A DNA stretch of 64,000 nt from Kitasatospora sp. NBC_01246 (GCF_036226505.1 NZ_CP108484.1:6944001-7008000), one strand, 5' to 3'. Counted from the stretch's first letter, positions 51,508 to 60,067 are shown. The notes: generated from the sequence alone by a model not told the origin. Numbers and translations: made by a program.

Positions 51508-52359
51508 GTGCGGGTGGTCAGTGGGGTCGACCTTGTGGTGATCGGGGCGGACGGCGGGCCGGACCGCGGCTTCGGCGGTTCGGCGCTCGCGGCGGACGGC
51601 GCCCGGCTGCTCGCCGACGTGCTGCCCGGGATGTGCTTCGACGCCGGATCGGCGGGCTGCCGGGTGGCCGTGGTGGAGCCGGGCGCGGACGCCAACACCA
51701 TGCTCACGACGGTGCGGGAGGCGGCCGCGCGGCCGGGCCGGTGGCTGCTGGTCTGCCTGGTCGGCCAGTTGGTGGCGGATCCGCGTGGGCGGCGGCTGGC
51801 CCTGGTCACCGGCGGCAGCACCGCCGACAACGCGTACCGGCGCGGGCTCGCCTGGGACTGGGTGGTCAGCGCGATGGTCCACGGCGACCAGGAGGAGGCG
51901 CTGCTGCTGGTCGACGCCGTCGTGGACCGGGACACCTGGTCGGCCCTCGAACGCGGTGGCGGCGAGGACGGCGTCGGCGAGCTGCTCAGCTACTCGCGGG
52001 TTCCGCTCTGGGGCCGGATCGGCCGCTACACCCCCGGCAGACGCGGGCGGGACGCCGTACTGCCGGGCGGCGAGGGGTCGTTCAGCCGGGCCCTGACCGG
52101 GGTGCTCCGGCAGGGGCTCCCCGGCGCACCGGCCGCCGTCGCCCCGCTCGACCTCCAGCCGGCCGTCGCCGGTCTGCTCGACGGCGGTGATCCGGCCGGT
52201 GCGCCGGGCGCGCGCCTGCTCGTACCGCCGCCGGGCGGGCGCCTCCTGATGCGCAATCGGGCCGCGGTGCGGGGCGCATTGGCCGGATTGTCGCTTTCCG
52301 AAGAACTGTTGGCCGTCCTGTGGCGTGAAAGTGCCCCGACGGATCCACCTTCCACGTAA
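51508..52359 (+). CDS. Caspase-like-fold protein lacking catalytic residues, first gene of the Tad locus
   Basis: Not firmly recognised. The 283-residue protein has an order that looks like a caspase/metacaspase domain: VDLVVIGADGG, AADGARLLADVL, then a strand WLLVCLVGQLV where the histidine-glycine dyad would be, and ALLLVDAVVD where the catalytic D-x-C would be, ending with GSFSRALTGVL. Both catalytic positions are replaced, so if the fold call is right this is a pseudo-enzyme. The GTG follows GAGGAGGGGG. It starts the plus-strand run leading into the pilus genes. The last 60 bases are less GC-rich than the rest. Confidence 0.45.
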   Translation: MRVVSGVDLVVIGADGGPDRGFGGSALAADGARLLADVLPGMCFDAGSAGCRVAVVEPGADANTMLTTVREAAARPGRWLLVCLVGQLVADPRGRRLALVTGGSTADNAYRRGLAWDWVVSAMVHGDQEEALLLVDAVVDRDTWSALERGGGEDGVGELLSYSRVPLWGRIGRYTPGRRGRDAVLPGGEGSFSRALTGVLRQGLPGAPAAVAPLDLQPAVAGLLDGGDPAGAPGARLLVPPPGGRLLMRNRAAVRGALAGLSLSEELLAVLWRESAPTDPPST

Positions 52360-52374
52360 GGTCAGGTGGCCCGG

Positions 52375-52450
52375 GGTGTTGCCGTGAAGGGGTGGCTTGG
52401 CGAAGAATCGATGCTCTCGCGGCAACACCGGCGGGGCAGCGGAATTCTTC
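52375..52450 (+). promoter_or_regulatory. Overlapping inverted repeats before the lipoprotein gene
   Basis: GGTGTTGCCG (52375-52384) pairs exactly with CGGCAACACC (52420-52429), and GAAGAAT (52402-52408) with ATTCTTC (52444-52450). The two stems overlap and exclude each other, in a stretch of lower GC between two genes of the same operon. Confidence 0.4.
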
Positions 52451-52497
52451 TGGCGACCACAGACCACGGACGGGGTCGGTCGCGACGAGGTGGGGCG

Positions 52498-53121
52498 ATG
52501 CGGCGGCGCGGAAATGTATTGCGCCCTGGGGCGGTTGGGGTCGCTGGGCTGGTTTTGGCGATGCTTCTGACCGCCTGTGGGAGTGGTGGTGGCGCCGGTT
52601 CCGTCGATCGTCTCGGGACGGCTGCGCCCAGTGTTGCGGGAGTGAACCCGGTAACTCCTTCGGGTGGTTCGGCAAACGTCGGGATCGCGCCGACCGAAGG
52701 GCCCGAAGGCGCGGCGGGGCGCCTGGCGCTGAGCACCTATCAGGACTGGTGGCAGACCCAGGCGGCGGACTTCGCCCGGGCCGATTCGGACGGCTCCCAG
52801 TTGGAGACGTACTCGTCCGGGAAGGCACTGGCCGACGCCCTCGTCAATCTCCGTCAGCTCCATGACGCCAAACTGGTGATGATCGGCGCCCCGCGGAATT
52901 CACCCGTGGTGAAGAGCGTCGATCTGAAGGCGGACCCGCAGGCCGCCGTCATCGAGGACTGCCTCGATGTGACCGACTGGCACCAGGCCGATGCGACCAC
53001 CCGCGCGGTAAAGGATCCACCGCGGCGGCTCACCCGGTACATCGCGACCGTTTCCCTGCGACAGTTCCAGACGCGCTGGCTGATCTACGAGTTCAAGCGG
53101 GAGGTGGACCGAACATGCTGA
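52498..53121 (+). CDS. Lipoprotein of the Tad locus
   Basis: A 207-residue lipoprotein: basic start MRRRGN, hydrophobic VAGLVLAMLLTAC with the lipobox cysteine, a flexible G/S/P-rich linker, then a domain of unknown family with STYQDWWQTQAADFARADSDGSQLETYSSG and CLDVTDWHQAD; the pattern suggests an NTF2-like or SH3-like exported domain. CGAGGTGGGG before 52498 fixes the start. Its stop overlaps the next gene by 7 bases. Confidence 0.75.
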   Translation: MRRRGNVLRPGAVGVAGLVLAMLLTACGSGGGAGSVDRLGTAAPSVAGVNPVTPSGGSANVGIAPTEGPEGAAGRLALSTYQDWWQTQAADFARADSDGSQLETYSSGKALADALVNLRQLHDAKLVMIGAPRNSPVVKSVDLKADPQAAVIEDCLDVTDWHQADATTRAVKDPPRRLTRYIATVSLRQFQTRWLIYEFKREVDRTC

Positions 53122-54056
53122 AACCGGTACGGCGATTCGTGATCCGCACGCTGTTGGTCGCGGGATTGCTGTTATCCCCGGCCGCGCCTGCGATGGCGGA
53201 CGAACCACCGATCGGCGGGGACGTCACGCACTGCGCCGTCAACGTCATCTGCGAGGGCGGCACCATCCCCGGCGGCACGCCCTCCCCGGGCGGCGGCGGG
53301 ACGGGCGGCGGGAGCACCGGCGGCCCGCAGATCTGCCGCTGGAACGGCCAGGACTGGCCCTGCCACGACCCGGAGCTGGGCTGGTTCAGCGGCTCGACCG
53401 GCTGCTACTACCGCGAGGTCTCCCCGCAGCCGCCGGCCGGCTCCGAGGCCTGGGAGGGGCACCAGCCCTCCGAGGGCACGGTCTACGCGGTGACCTGCCG
53501 CTTCACCGACGGCGGCATCGGCGCGCCCGCGCCCAGGTTCTTCGCCCAGGCGCCCGCCGGGCCGCCGCCGCTCAATCCGGTGGCGGAGGCGCGCAGGATC
53601 ATGGACACCATCGTCCTGCCGTTCCCCGAGCCGGGCGTGGCGCCCAAGGACACGGCCGTGGTCGGGGTGCCGGTCTGGCTCTGGCTGGAGAACGCCAAGG
53701 CGCCGGCGGCCAAGTCGGTGAGCGGCGGCGGGATCACGGTCACCGTCACCCCGCGGCTGGACTCGGTGGTCTGGGACCTCGGGGACGGCCGGAAGGAGAC
53801 CTGTGACAAGCCGGGCGCCGCGGCCGGCACGCCCTACGAGGCCAAGTACGGCGCCGCCAAGTCGCCCACCTGCGGCCACGAGTTCACCACCGGCTCGGGC
53901 GGCAAGCCGCGCGGCACCTTCGTCGGGAGCATCCAGGCCAACTGGGTCGGCGTGGTGACCGTCACCGGCAGCACCCAGAAGGTCGATCCGATCAAGGTCC
54001 CGCTCACCTTCGCTCCGCTGGAGCTGCGGGTGGGCGAGGTGCAGGTCCTCAACTGA
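53115..54056 (+). CDS. Secreted protein of the Tad locus with a TTA codon
   Basis: A 313-residue exported protein of unknown family. Signal peptide VRRFVIRTLLVAGLLLSPAAPAMADE, cysteine-rich mature start (CAVNVICEGG), G/T-rich linker, CRWNGQDWPCHDPELGWF segment with paired cysteines, and a C-terminal beta domain with VTVTPRLDSVVWDLGDGRKETCDKPG similar to PKD-type folds. Codon 20 (53172-53174) is TTA, read only by the bldA tRNA in streptomycetes. GGGAGG precedes the ATG. Likely a surface factor working with the pilus. Confidence 0.75.
   Translation: MLKPVRRFVIRTLLVAGLLLSPAAPAMADEPPIGGDVTHCAVNVICEGGTIPGGTPSPGGGGTGGGSTGGPQICRWNGQDWPCHDPELGWFSGSTGCYYREVSPQPPAGSEAWEGHQPSEGTVYAVTCRFTDGGIGAPAPRFFAQAPAGPPPLNPVAEARRIMDTIVLPFPEPGVAPKDTAVVGVPVWLWLENAKAPAAKSVSGGGITVTVTPRLDSVVWDLGDGRKETCDKPGAAAGTPYEAKYGAAKSPTCGHEFTTGSGGKPRGTFVGSIQANWVGVVTVTGSTQKVDPIKVPLTFAPLELRVGEVQVLN
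53172..53174 (+). other. In-frame TTA leucine codon
   Basis: The only in-frame TTA codon I found among the real genes of the window. In Streptomyces this codon depends on bldA tRNA, which links expression to development. Confidence 0.85.
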
Positions 54057-54136
54057 CGCGGGTGCGGCGGGGGCGACCCCCGCCGCACCGGCGCGCACGC
54101 AGCAATGTCCGAACGACGTGGGAAGGCCGGAACCCG

Positions 54137-54934
54137 GTGGAGAACCGTACATTTGCGACGCCCGGGGCCAGTACGGCCGGGGCCGCGGCGGTGTCCGTGG
54201 CGGTGCCGGAGCAGGGGCGCGGGGCGCCGCACGCCCCCGGGCGGAACCTGCGGGCACGACGCCGGCGCCCGGCCGTGCTGGCGATGGCGGTGGCGCTGAT
54301 AGCCGCCGGCGGGCTGGGCGGCGCGGTGCTCTACAACAGCACCGGCCAGCGGGTCGCCGTCCTGGCACTGGCCCGTGACGTGCCGTTCGGACAGGTGGTG
54401 ACCGACGCGGACCTGGTGGTCGCGCGGATCGCGACCGATCCGGCGCTGAAACCGCTGGCGGCCGCGGAACGCGGCAAGGCGGTCGGGATGCGGGCCAGCA
54501 CCGACCTCAGGCGCGGCGCGTTGCTGCTGACGGCGGACCTCGCGCAGGCCCTGACCGTCCAGCCGGGCCAGCTGCTGGTCGGCGTGTCGGCCAAGCGCAC
54601 CCAGCTGCCGGCGGCCCGGCTGACCCCCGGCGTGTCGGTCGTCGTCGTCTACACGCCCGACAGCGGCCGGCCGGACTCGCTGTCCGCGCTCGTCGTCACG
54701 GTCGGCCGGGTGGACACCGACGGCAGCCAGGTGGTGGACGTGGCGGTGGCGGCGGCCGACGCGCCCCGGCTGGCCTCCTGGGTCGCCAGCGGGCGGATCC
54801 AGGTGGTGCTGGCGCCGCGCGGCGCGGCCGCGCCGTCCGGGGCGCCCTCGGGGGCGCCTTCGGGCACGGGCGCGCCGACGGCCTCCGCCGCGCCGTCCGG
54901 CTCCGCGACGCCCTCCGGGGCGGGTGGGGGCTGA
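54137..54934 (+). CDS. SAF-domain, CpaB/RcpC-like pilus protein
   Basis: A 265-residue protein with a short cytoplasmic part, one membrane helix (AVLAMAVALIAAGGLGGAVLY, about 46-66), and a SAF domain VAVLALARDVPFGQVVTDADLVVARI near 75-140, followed by a beta domain and a proline/serine/alanine tail. CpaB-like proteins assemble or stabilise the Tad pilus outside the membrane. GTG start with GGAAGG upstream. Directly precedes the CpaE-like gene. Confidence 0.82.
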   Translation: MENRTFATPGASTAGAAAVSVAVPEQGRGAPHAPGRNLRARRRRPAVLAMAVALIAAGGLGGAVLYNSTGQRVAVLALARDVPFGQVVTDADLVVARIATDPALKPLAAAERGKAVGMRASTDLRRGALLLTADLAQALTVQPGQLLVGVSAKRTQLPAARLTPGVSVVVVYTPDSGRPDSLSALVVTVGRVDTDGSQVVDVAVAAADAPRLASWVASGRIQVVLAPRGAAAPSGAPSGAPSGTGAPTASAAPSGSATPSGAGGG

Positions 54935-54935
54935 G

Positions 54936-56264
54936 ATGGCGGTGATCGCGGTGGTGGGCGGCCCGGGAGCTCCGGGCGCGACCACGACGGCCCTGGCGCT
55001 GCTGCTGGCCTGGCCGCTTCCGCCGGGGCGCCGGATCGTCCTGGTGGAGTGCGACCCGGACGGCGGAGCCGTGCTGGCCGGCGCCCTGGAGGGCCGGGTC
55101 GAGGCGGTCTACGGGCTGCGCAACCTGGCGGTCGCGGACCGGCGCGGCCTGCTCGCCCAGACGCTCTGGGAGCAGCTGATCGACCTCTCGCCCGAGGGCA
55201 ACGCCGAACGGCTGCTGCTGCCCGGCCTGACCGACCCGACCCAGGCACCCGGGCTCGCCTACACCTGGGAGCCGCTGATGGAGGTGCTGCACGGGCTGGA
55301 ACCGCAGGGCTACGACGTCATCCTGGACCTCGGGCGCTCCGGCGCCACCGGGACCAGCGCCGTGCTGGCCCGCCGGGCGGACGTGGTCGCGGTGACCGTG
55401 CGGACCACCCTGCGCGGGCTCAGCGCGGCCCGGCCACGGCTGTCCGCGCTCGCCGAGGACCTCACGGCCGCCGGCACCGGGGCCGACGCGCTCGGGCTGC
55501 TGCTGGTCACCGAGGGCCCCTACTCCGGCGCGGAGGTCTCGCGCGAGTACGGCCTTCCGGTGCTCGGACTGCTGCCGTACGCGGCCCGCACCGCGCGGGT
55601 GCTCTCGGACGGCGGGGACATCACCGACCGGCGGTTCATCCGCTCGGAGCTGATGCGGACCGCCCGGTCGGCGGCCGACGAAGTGCAGCGACTGGTGCGC
55701 CGCCGCAGGCAGCGGCTGGCGCCCTCGGCGGCGCCCGCCCAGGTCGGTCCGGCGCCCGTGCCGGACGGGGAGGGCGCGGCCCCCGGGTACCCGTCGGCGC
55801 CCCAGTCGTACGGGCCGGTGCCGCAGGCTCCGGTCATCACCACCGGGCCGGTGGCCCCGCTCGCCGGGCTGGCGCCGCAGCCGGCCGCGCCCGCGCCGTT
55901 CCCGGCGCACGTCCAGCCGCCGCGGCAGGGGCCGTCGCCGCGGTCCGACGCCCCGGGGGCCCACGGCGGGGCGGAGCAGTACGGCCAGCAGCAGTACGGC
56001 CAGCAGCAGTACGGCGGGGCGGAGCAGTACGGCCAGGCGCCCCACGGGCAGCCGCAGTTCGGCGCGGCCGAGCCGTACGGGCAGCAGCCGTACGGGCAGG
56101 CCTCGTACGGGCCCCAGTCGTCGCAGCAGCCACAGCCACAGCCTCAACCGCAGTCGCAGCCCCAACCACCGCAGCCCCAGCCGCCGTTGGCCCAGGGGCC
56201 GCAGCACCCGTCCGCCGGTCCGGAGTCCCACGTCAGCTACGGGGAGGTGCTCCGTGCGCGGTAG
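54936..56264 (+). CDS. CpaE-like MinD/ParA-family protein with degenerate P-loop and Gln-rich tail
   Basis: A 442-residue protein. Residues 1-250 have the MinD/CpaE fold, with VECDPDGG and VILDLGRSGATGTSAVLARRADVV. The Walker A position reads GGPGAPGATTTA, without either lysine of the deviant KGGxGKT motif, so ATP binding may be weak or absent. The C-terminal 150 residues are low complexity with repeated QYGQQ and PQPQPQ units. In Tad systems CpaE positions the pilus machine at its site. The ATG at 54936 lies just after the upstream stop (TGAGATG). Confidence 0.82.
   Translation: MAVIAVVGGPGAPGATTTALALLLAWPLPPGRRIVLVECDPDGGAVLAGALEGRVEAVYGLRNLAVADRRGLLAQTLWEQLIDLSPEGNAERLLLPGLTDPTQAPGLAYTWEPLMEVLHGLEPQGYDVILDLGRSGATGTSAVLARRADVVAVTVRTTLRGLSAARPRLSALAEDLTAAGTGADALGLLLVTEGPYSGAEVSREYGLPVLGLLPYAARTARVLSDGGDITDRRFIRSELMRTARSAADEVQRLVRRRRQRLAPSAAPAQVGPAPVPDGEGAAPGYPSAPQSYGPVPQAPVITTGPVAPLAGLAPQPAAPAPFPAHVQPPRQGPSPRSDAPGAHGGAEQYGQQQYGQQQYGGAEQYGQAPHGQPQFGAAEPYGQQPYGQASYGPQSSQQPQPQPQPQSQPQPPQPQPPLAQGPQHPSAGPESHVSYGEVLRAR
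55975..56040 (+). repeat. In-frame repeats encoding QYGQ units
   Basis: GAGCAGTACGGCCAG-type units repeat at least four times with small changes (CAGTACGGCCAGCAG twice in a row). They code for the Gln/Tyr-rich tail of the CpaE-like protein and are prone to length variation. Confidence 0.8.
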
Positions 56265-57864
56265 CCCCCTGCACCAGCGTCCGGCGGCCGACCCGGCCGC
56301 ACTGCCCTGGACGGCTCCCCAGCCGGAGCCCCCGTCGGCGCCCCGGCCCGGCCACGTCACCCCCGGCCCGGTCGGGCCGGCCGCCGCGCCGTACCCGGAC
56401 GGGTATCAGGCCGGTGCGACCCCGACCGCCGTGCCCGCCCCGCTGCCCGCGCTCGACCTGCGCGGCGCCGGCACCCGGTCGGCCGTCGACCCGCAGGTGG
56501 CGCGCGAGCTGAAGCGCCAGGTGGCGGCCGAACTGCACCAGCAGATCGCCCGGTTGACCGCGACCTCCGGCGTCGAGCCGGACCGCGCCACCCGCCGCCA
56601 GCGCGGGCGGGCCCTGATCGAGGAGGCGGTCGCCCGCTGGTCCGACGCCTACGCGCAGACCCACGGCATCCCGCCGACCCGCGAGCAGGACCGCTCGCTC
56701 GCCGAAGCCGTCTTCGACCTGCTGTTCCGGGCCGGGCGGCTCCAGCCCTACCTCGACGACCCGGACATCGAGAACATCCTGATCAACGGCTGCGACGACG
56801 TCTGGGTCTCCCGGGTCCACCAACCCCTGCGCCAGGTGCCGCCGGTGGCCGACAGCGACGCCGAGCTGATCGAACTGCTCCAGGACCTCGCCCGCCAGCA
56901 CGGCGGCGGCGAGCGCAGCCTCTCCACCTCCAGCCCGACCCTCGCGCTCCGGCTGGAGGGCGGGATGCGCCTCCAGGCGCTCACCGAGGTGACCCCGCGC
57001 CCGTACGTGGCGATCCGCCGCCACCGGGTGGCCTCGGCGACGCTGTCCGAGATGGTCCAACTCGGCACCCTGGACACCACCCTGGCCGCCTTCCTGGCCG
57101 CGGCGATCCGGGCCCGGAAGAACGTGATGATCACCGGCACCCAGGGCGTCGGCAAGACCAGCCTGCTGCGCGCGATGGCCGCCGAGATCCCGCCCGACGA
57201 GCGGATCGGCACCCTGGAGTCGGAGTTCGAGCTCTGGCTGCACACCCTCGGCCACCTGCGCCAGGTCGTCCCGATGGAGGCCCGGGAGGGCAACGGCGAG
57301 CGCGTCGAGGGCCGGCTGGCGGGCGAGTTGAGCATCGGCGACCTCATCCCCGCCGCGCTGCGGATGACGCTCTCCCGGATCATCGTCGGCGAGGTCCGCT
57401 CCGGCGAGGTCGTCCCGATGCTGCGCGTCATGACCAACGGCGAGGGCGGCTCGATGTGCACCCTGCACGCCCGCGGCCCGCACATGGTGGTCGACCGCAT
57501 CGCCGAACTCTGCCTGGAGTACGGCTCGCACATGACCGACACGCTCGCCTACCGGCTCACCGCCAACGCGGTGGACCTCATCGTGCACGTCGCGATGGTC
57601 GACGAGACGGCCGTCGGCGGCCGCCGCCACCGCTTCGTCTCGCACGTCCTGGAGGTGGCCGGCCTCGGCGAGAGCGGCCGGCCCGCGCTGAACACCGTGT
57701 TCGGCCCGCGCCCCGAGCTCGGTGAGCCCCGCGCCGTCCCGCACACCCCGCCGAACTGCCTGGACGACCTGCGCCGGGCCGGTTTCGACGCCGCGCTGCT
57801 CGGCTCCCGTTACGGGAGCTGGGGCCAGCCGCTGCAACTGCGGATCGGCGGTGGGGCGCGATGA
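56254..57864 (+). CDS. tadA: TadA/CpaF-type pilus assembly ATPase
   Basis: Powers pilus assembly at the inner face of the membrane. A 536-residue secretion ATPase: proline-rich start (1-75), N-terminal domain with DPDIENILINGCDDVWVSR, Walker A GTQGVGKTS with K301, aspartate/glutamate box near TLESEFELWL, Walker B RIIVGEVRSGEV near 376-384, histidine box CTLHAR. The GTG start follows GGGGAGGTG and overlaps the upstream gene by 11 bases. Followed by tadB with ATGA overlap. Confidence 0.93.
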   Translation: MRGSPLHQRPAADPAALPWTAPQPEPPSAPRPGHVTPGPVGPAAAPYPDGYQAGATPTAVPAPLPALDLRGAGTRSAVDPQVARELKRQVAAELHQQIARLTATSGVEPDRATRRQRGRALIEEAVARWSDAYAQTHGIPPTREQDRSLAEAVFDLLFRAGRLQPYLDDPDIENILINGCDDVWVSRVHQPLRQVPPVADSDAELIELLQDLARQHGGGERSLSTSSPTLALRLEGGMRLQALTEVTPRPYVAIRRHRVASATLSEMVQLGTLDTTLAAFLAAAIRARKNVMITGTQGVGKTSLLRAMAAEIPPDERIGTLESEFELWLHTLGHLRQVVPMEAREGNGERVEGRLAGELSIGDLIPAALRMTLSRIIVGEVRSGEVVPMLRVMTNGEGGSMCTLHARGPHMVVDRIAELCLEYGSHMTDTLAYRLTANAVDLIVHVAMVDETAVGGRRHRFVSHVLEVAGLGESGRPALNTVFGPRPELGEPRAVPHTPPNCLDDLRRAGFDAALLGSRYGSWGQPLQLRIGGGAR

Positions 57865-58850
57865 CCCTGCTCTTCGTCCTCTGCGGCCTGCTGGTCACGG
57901 CCGGCCTGGTGACCCTGGTGTTCTGGGCGCTCGGCAGCGAGGAGACCGGCGACCCGGACGAGGACGGCCGGAGCCCGCTGGCCTCCCGGGGCCACGTCCT
58001 CTGGTACGGCGCGCCCGGCACCGCCTCCGCCCGGACGGCGCGGCTGCGCCGGATCCAGCTGCCGGTCGCGCTCGTCGCCGCGCCGCTGGGCTGGCTCTTC
58101 ACCGGCATCCCGCTCACCGCGCTGCTGGTGCCGCTGGCTGTGTTCGGCCTGCCCTGGCTCTTCGACACCACCCGCTCGGACACCCACCGCATCGAACGGC
58201 TGGAGGCGCTCTCCGAGTGGACCCAGCGCATCGCCGACGTGCTGCTGCTCGGCGTCGGCCTCAACCAGGCCATCGTCACCAGCCGCCGCACCGCGCCCGC
58301 CGCCCTGGAGCAGGAGGTCGGCGAGCTGGCCGCCCGGCTGCAGGCCCGCTGGCGGCCGGAGGAGGCGCTGCGCGCCTTCGCCGACAGCCTCGCCGACGCC
58401 ACCGCCGACAAGGTGCTCGCCGCCCTGCTGCTGCGCGCCGGGGACAGCGGCCCCGGCCTGGCCCGGGCGCTCTCGGACATGGCCGAGTCGGTCCGCGAGG
58501 AGGTCCGTCAGCGCCGCACGATCGAGGCCGACCGGGCCAAGCACCGCACCACCATCCGCTGGCTGGTCGGGATCATCGTGCTGGTCGTCGTGATCGGATC
58601 GTTCAACACCGACTACACCCGGCCCTACAGCACCGCGCTGGGCCAGATCGTGCTCGCGGTGGTCGCCGCGCTCTTCGTGGCGATCATCGCCTGGATGCGC
58701 GCGCTCGCCGCGCACCCGCCGGTGCCGCGTCTGCTGGAGCCCGAACGGCGCGGCCGCGGCGGGGGCCGGCGGCGCGCCGCCGAGGCGCCGGCCGAGGGCG
58801 AGCCGCAGGAGACCGGGGACGACCGGCGACTCCTCGGGGAGGTCCGGTGA
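57861..58850 (+). CDS. tadB: TadB-like pilus platform protein
   Basis: A 329-residue inner-membrane protein of the GspF/TadB type: N-terminal helix (4-25), a membrane pair near residues 70-95, a cytoplasmic helical domain (ALSEWTQRIADVLLLGVGLNQAI ... GPGLARALSDMAESVREEVRQR), and two C-terminal helices (IIVLVVVIGSF and LAVVAALFVAIIAW). Forms the platform with TadC on which the ATPase acts. ATGA and GTGA overlaps on both sides. Confidence 0.88.
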   Translation: MTLLFVLCGLLVTAGLVTLVFWALGSEETGDPDEDGRSPLASRGHVLWYGAPGTASARTARLRRIQLPVALVAAPLGWLFTGIPLTALLVPLAVFGLPWLFDTTRSDTHRIERLEALSEWTQRIADVLLLGVGLNQAIVTSRRTAPAALEQEVGELAARLQARWRPEEALRAFADSLADATADKVLAALLLRAGDSGPGLARALSDMAESVREEVRQRRTIEADRAKHRTTIRWLVGIIVLVVVIGSFNTDYTRPYSTALGQIVLAVVAALFVAIIAWMRALAAHPPVPRLLEPERRGRGGGRRRAAEAPAEGEPQETGDDRRLLGEVR

Positions 58851-59725
58851 TCTCCCCCTGGTCCGTGCTGGCCGGCGCGGTCGCGGCCGGCGGCGTCGCC
58901 CTGCTGATCTCCGAACTCCGGCCCGCGCCGCCCGACCTGAGCCAGGCCCTGGACCGGCTGCACCGCACGCCCGCCGACCGGGCGCCGGACCCGGACGAGC
59001 GGCCGCGCTGGTTCGACCGGATCGGCGAGCGCTCGATCGGGCTGCGCGGGGTGCGCGTCCCGCAGCGCGAGCTGTCGCTGATCGGCCGGGCCCCGGCCCG
59101 GTTCATGGCGCACAAGCTGCTGTTCGCCGTGATCGGCCTCGTGCTGCCGGCCTACCTGTCGGCGATGGCGGTGCTGCTGGACATGGGCCTGCCGTTCGCG
59201 CTGCCGCTGCTGGTCGGGCCGTTGCTCGGCGGGCTGCTCTGGTTCGTCCCGGACGCCATCGTGCGCGGCGAGGCCAAGGAGGCGCGGACGGAGTACCTGC
59301 ACGGCATCGCCGCCTACCTGGAGCTGGTCGCGCTGGAGCGGGCCGCCGACCTCGGGCCCGCCGAGGCGCTGCGCCGGGCCGCCGCGGTCGGCCGCGGCCC
59401 CGTCTTCCGCCGGATCCGGGACGCCCTGGACCGCGCCGCGACCGACCGGCTGCCGCCCTGGGCGGGGCTGGACGCGCTCGCCGCCGAACTCGGGCTGACG
59501 CCGTTGCAGGACGTCGCCGACATCATGCGGCTCTCCGGTACCGACGGCGCCGCCGTGTACGACACCCTGCGTGCCCGGGCCAAGGGCCTGCGGGGCGAGT
59601 TGCTCGCCGAGGACCTCGCGCGGGCCAACGCCGACAGTGAACGGATGGTCGCGCCCGGGGCGGCGCTGACCCTGCTGATGACCGCCCTGATCGTCTTCCC
59701 CGCGCTCCACCAGATGCTCGCCTGA
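58847..59725 (+). CDS. tadC: TadC-like pilus platform protein
   Basis: A 292-residue platform protein, the second GspF-type subunit. Membrane segments near residues 4-22, 95-140 (LLFAVIGLVLPAYLSAMAVLLDMGLPFALPLLVGPLLGGLLW) and a C-terminal helix ALTLLMTALIVFPALHQML; the central helical domain has EYLHGIAAYLELVALERAADLGPAEALRRAA. GTG start in the tadB stop with GGGGAGG upstream. Confidence 0.88.
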   Translation: MISPWSVLAGAVAAGGVALLISELRPAPPDLSQALDRLHRTPADRAPDPDERPRWFDRIGERSIGLRGVRVPQRELSLIGRAPARFMAHKLLFAVIGLVLPAYLSAMAVLLDMGLPFALPLLVGPLLGGLLWFVPDAIVRGEAKEARTEYLHGIAAYLELVALERAADLGPAEALRRAAAVGRGPVFRRIRDALDRAATDRLPPWAGLDALAAELGLTPLQDVADIMRLSGTDGAAVYDTLRARAKGLRGELLAEDLARANADSERMVAPGAALTLLMTALIVFPALHQMLA

Positions 59726-59782
59726 CACCGTCCTGGTGCCGGTGAGCGCCTGTCACCACACCCAACCCCCGGGAGTCCTCCG

Positions 59783-60067
59783 ATGTCCGACCAGCTCAAA
59801 TCCCTGGCAGGCCGACTGATCCGGCCCACCCTGCTGCCCGTGCAGTTCGCCCTGCTGCTCTTCCAGTTCCGGGTCGGCCGGCTGAAGGCCGCCCGGGCGC
59901 GCGGCGACCGCGGCGCGATCAGCATCGAACTCGCGCTCGCCATCATCGCGCTGGTGTTCGTCGCCGGAGCGGTCGCGGTGGCGCTGTACGCGTTGAAGGA
60001 CAAGGTCGTGAAGAAGGTCGAGCAGGACCCGAACCTGCCCGGCGGGGGCGGTGCGGCCACCCCGTGA
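59783..60067 (+). CDS. Flp-type pilin-like subunit
   Basis: A 94-residue protein with the class III signal of type IVb pilins: after 44 leading residues, DRG44-A45-ISIE49 with glutamate at +5, then a hydrophobic helix LALAIIALVFVAGAVAVAL and a short hydrophilic end. The leader is longer than usual and itself partly hydrophobic (TLLPVQFALLLFQF), which suggests two membrane passes before cutting. GGGAG precedes the ATG. Probably the major or a minor pilin; the needed prepilin peptidase is not in the window. Confidence 0.78.
   Translation: MSDQLKSLAGRLIRPTLLPVQFALLLFQFRVGRLKAARARGDRGAISIELALAIIALVFVAGAVAVALYALKDKVVKKVEQDPNLPGGGGAATP

Noticed and set aside
52360..52497. Known cyclic-dinucleotide riboswitch before the lipoprotein gene
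   Set aside because: The conserved GEMM or ydaO core bases could not be found; only simple inverted repeats are visible.
55975..56170. CRISPR-like or satellite array
   Set aside because: The repeats are short, in frame, without unique spacers, and code for a Gln/Tyr/Pro tail.
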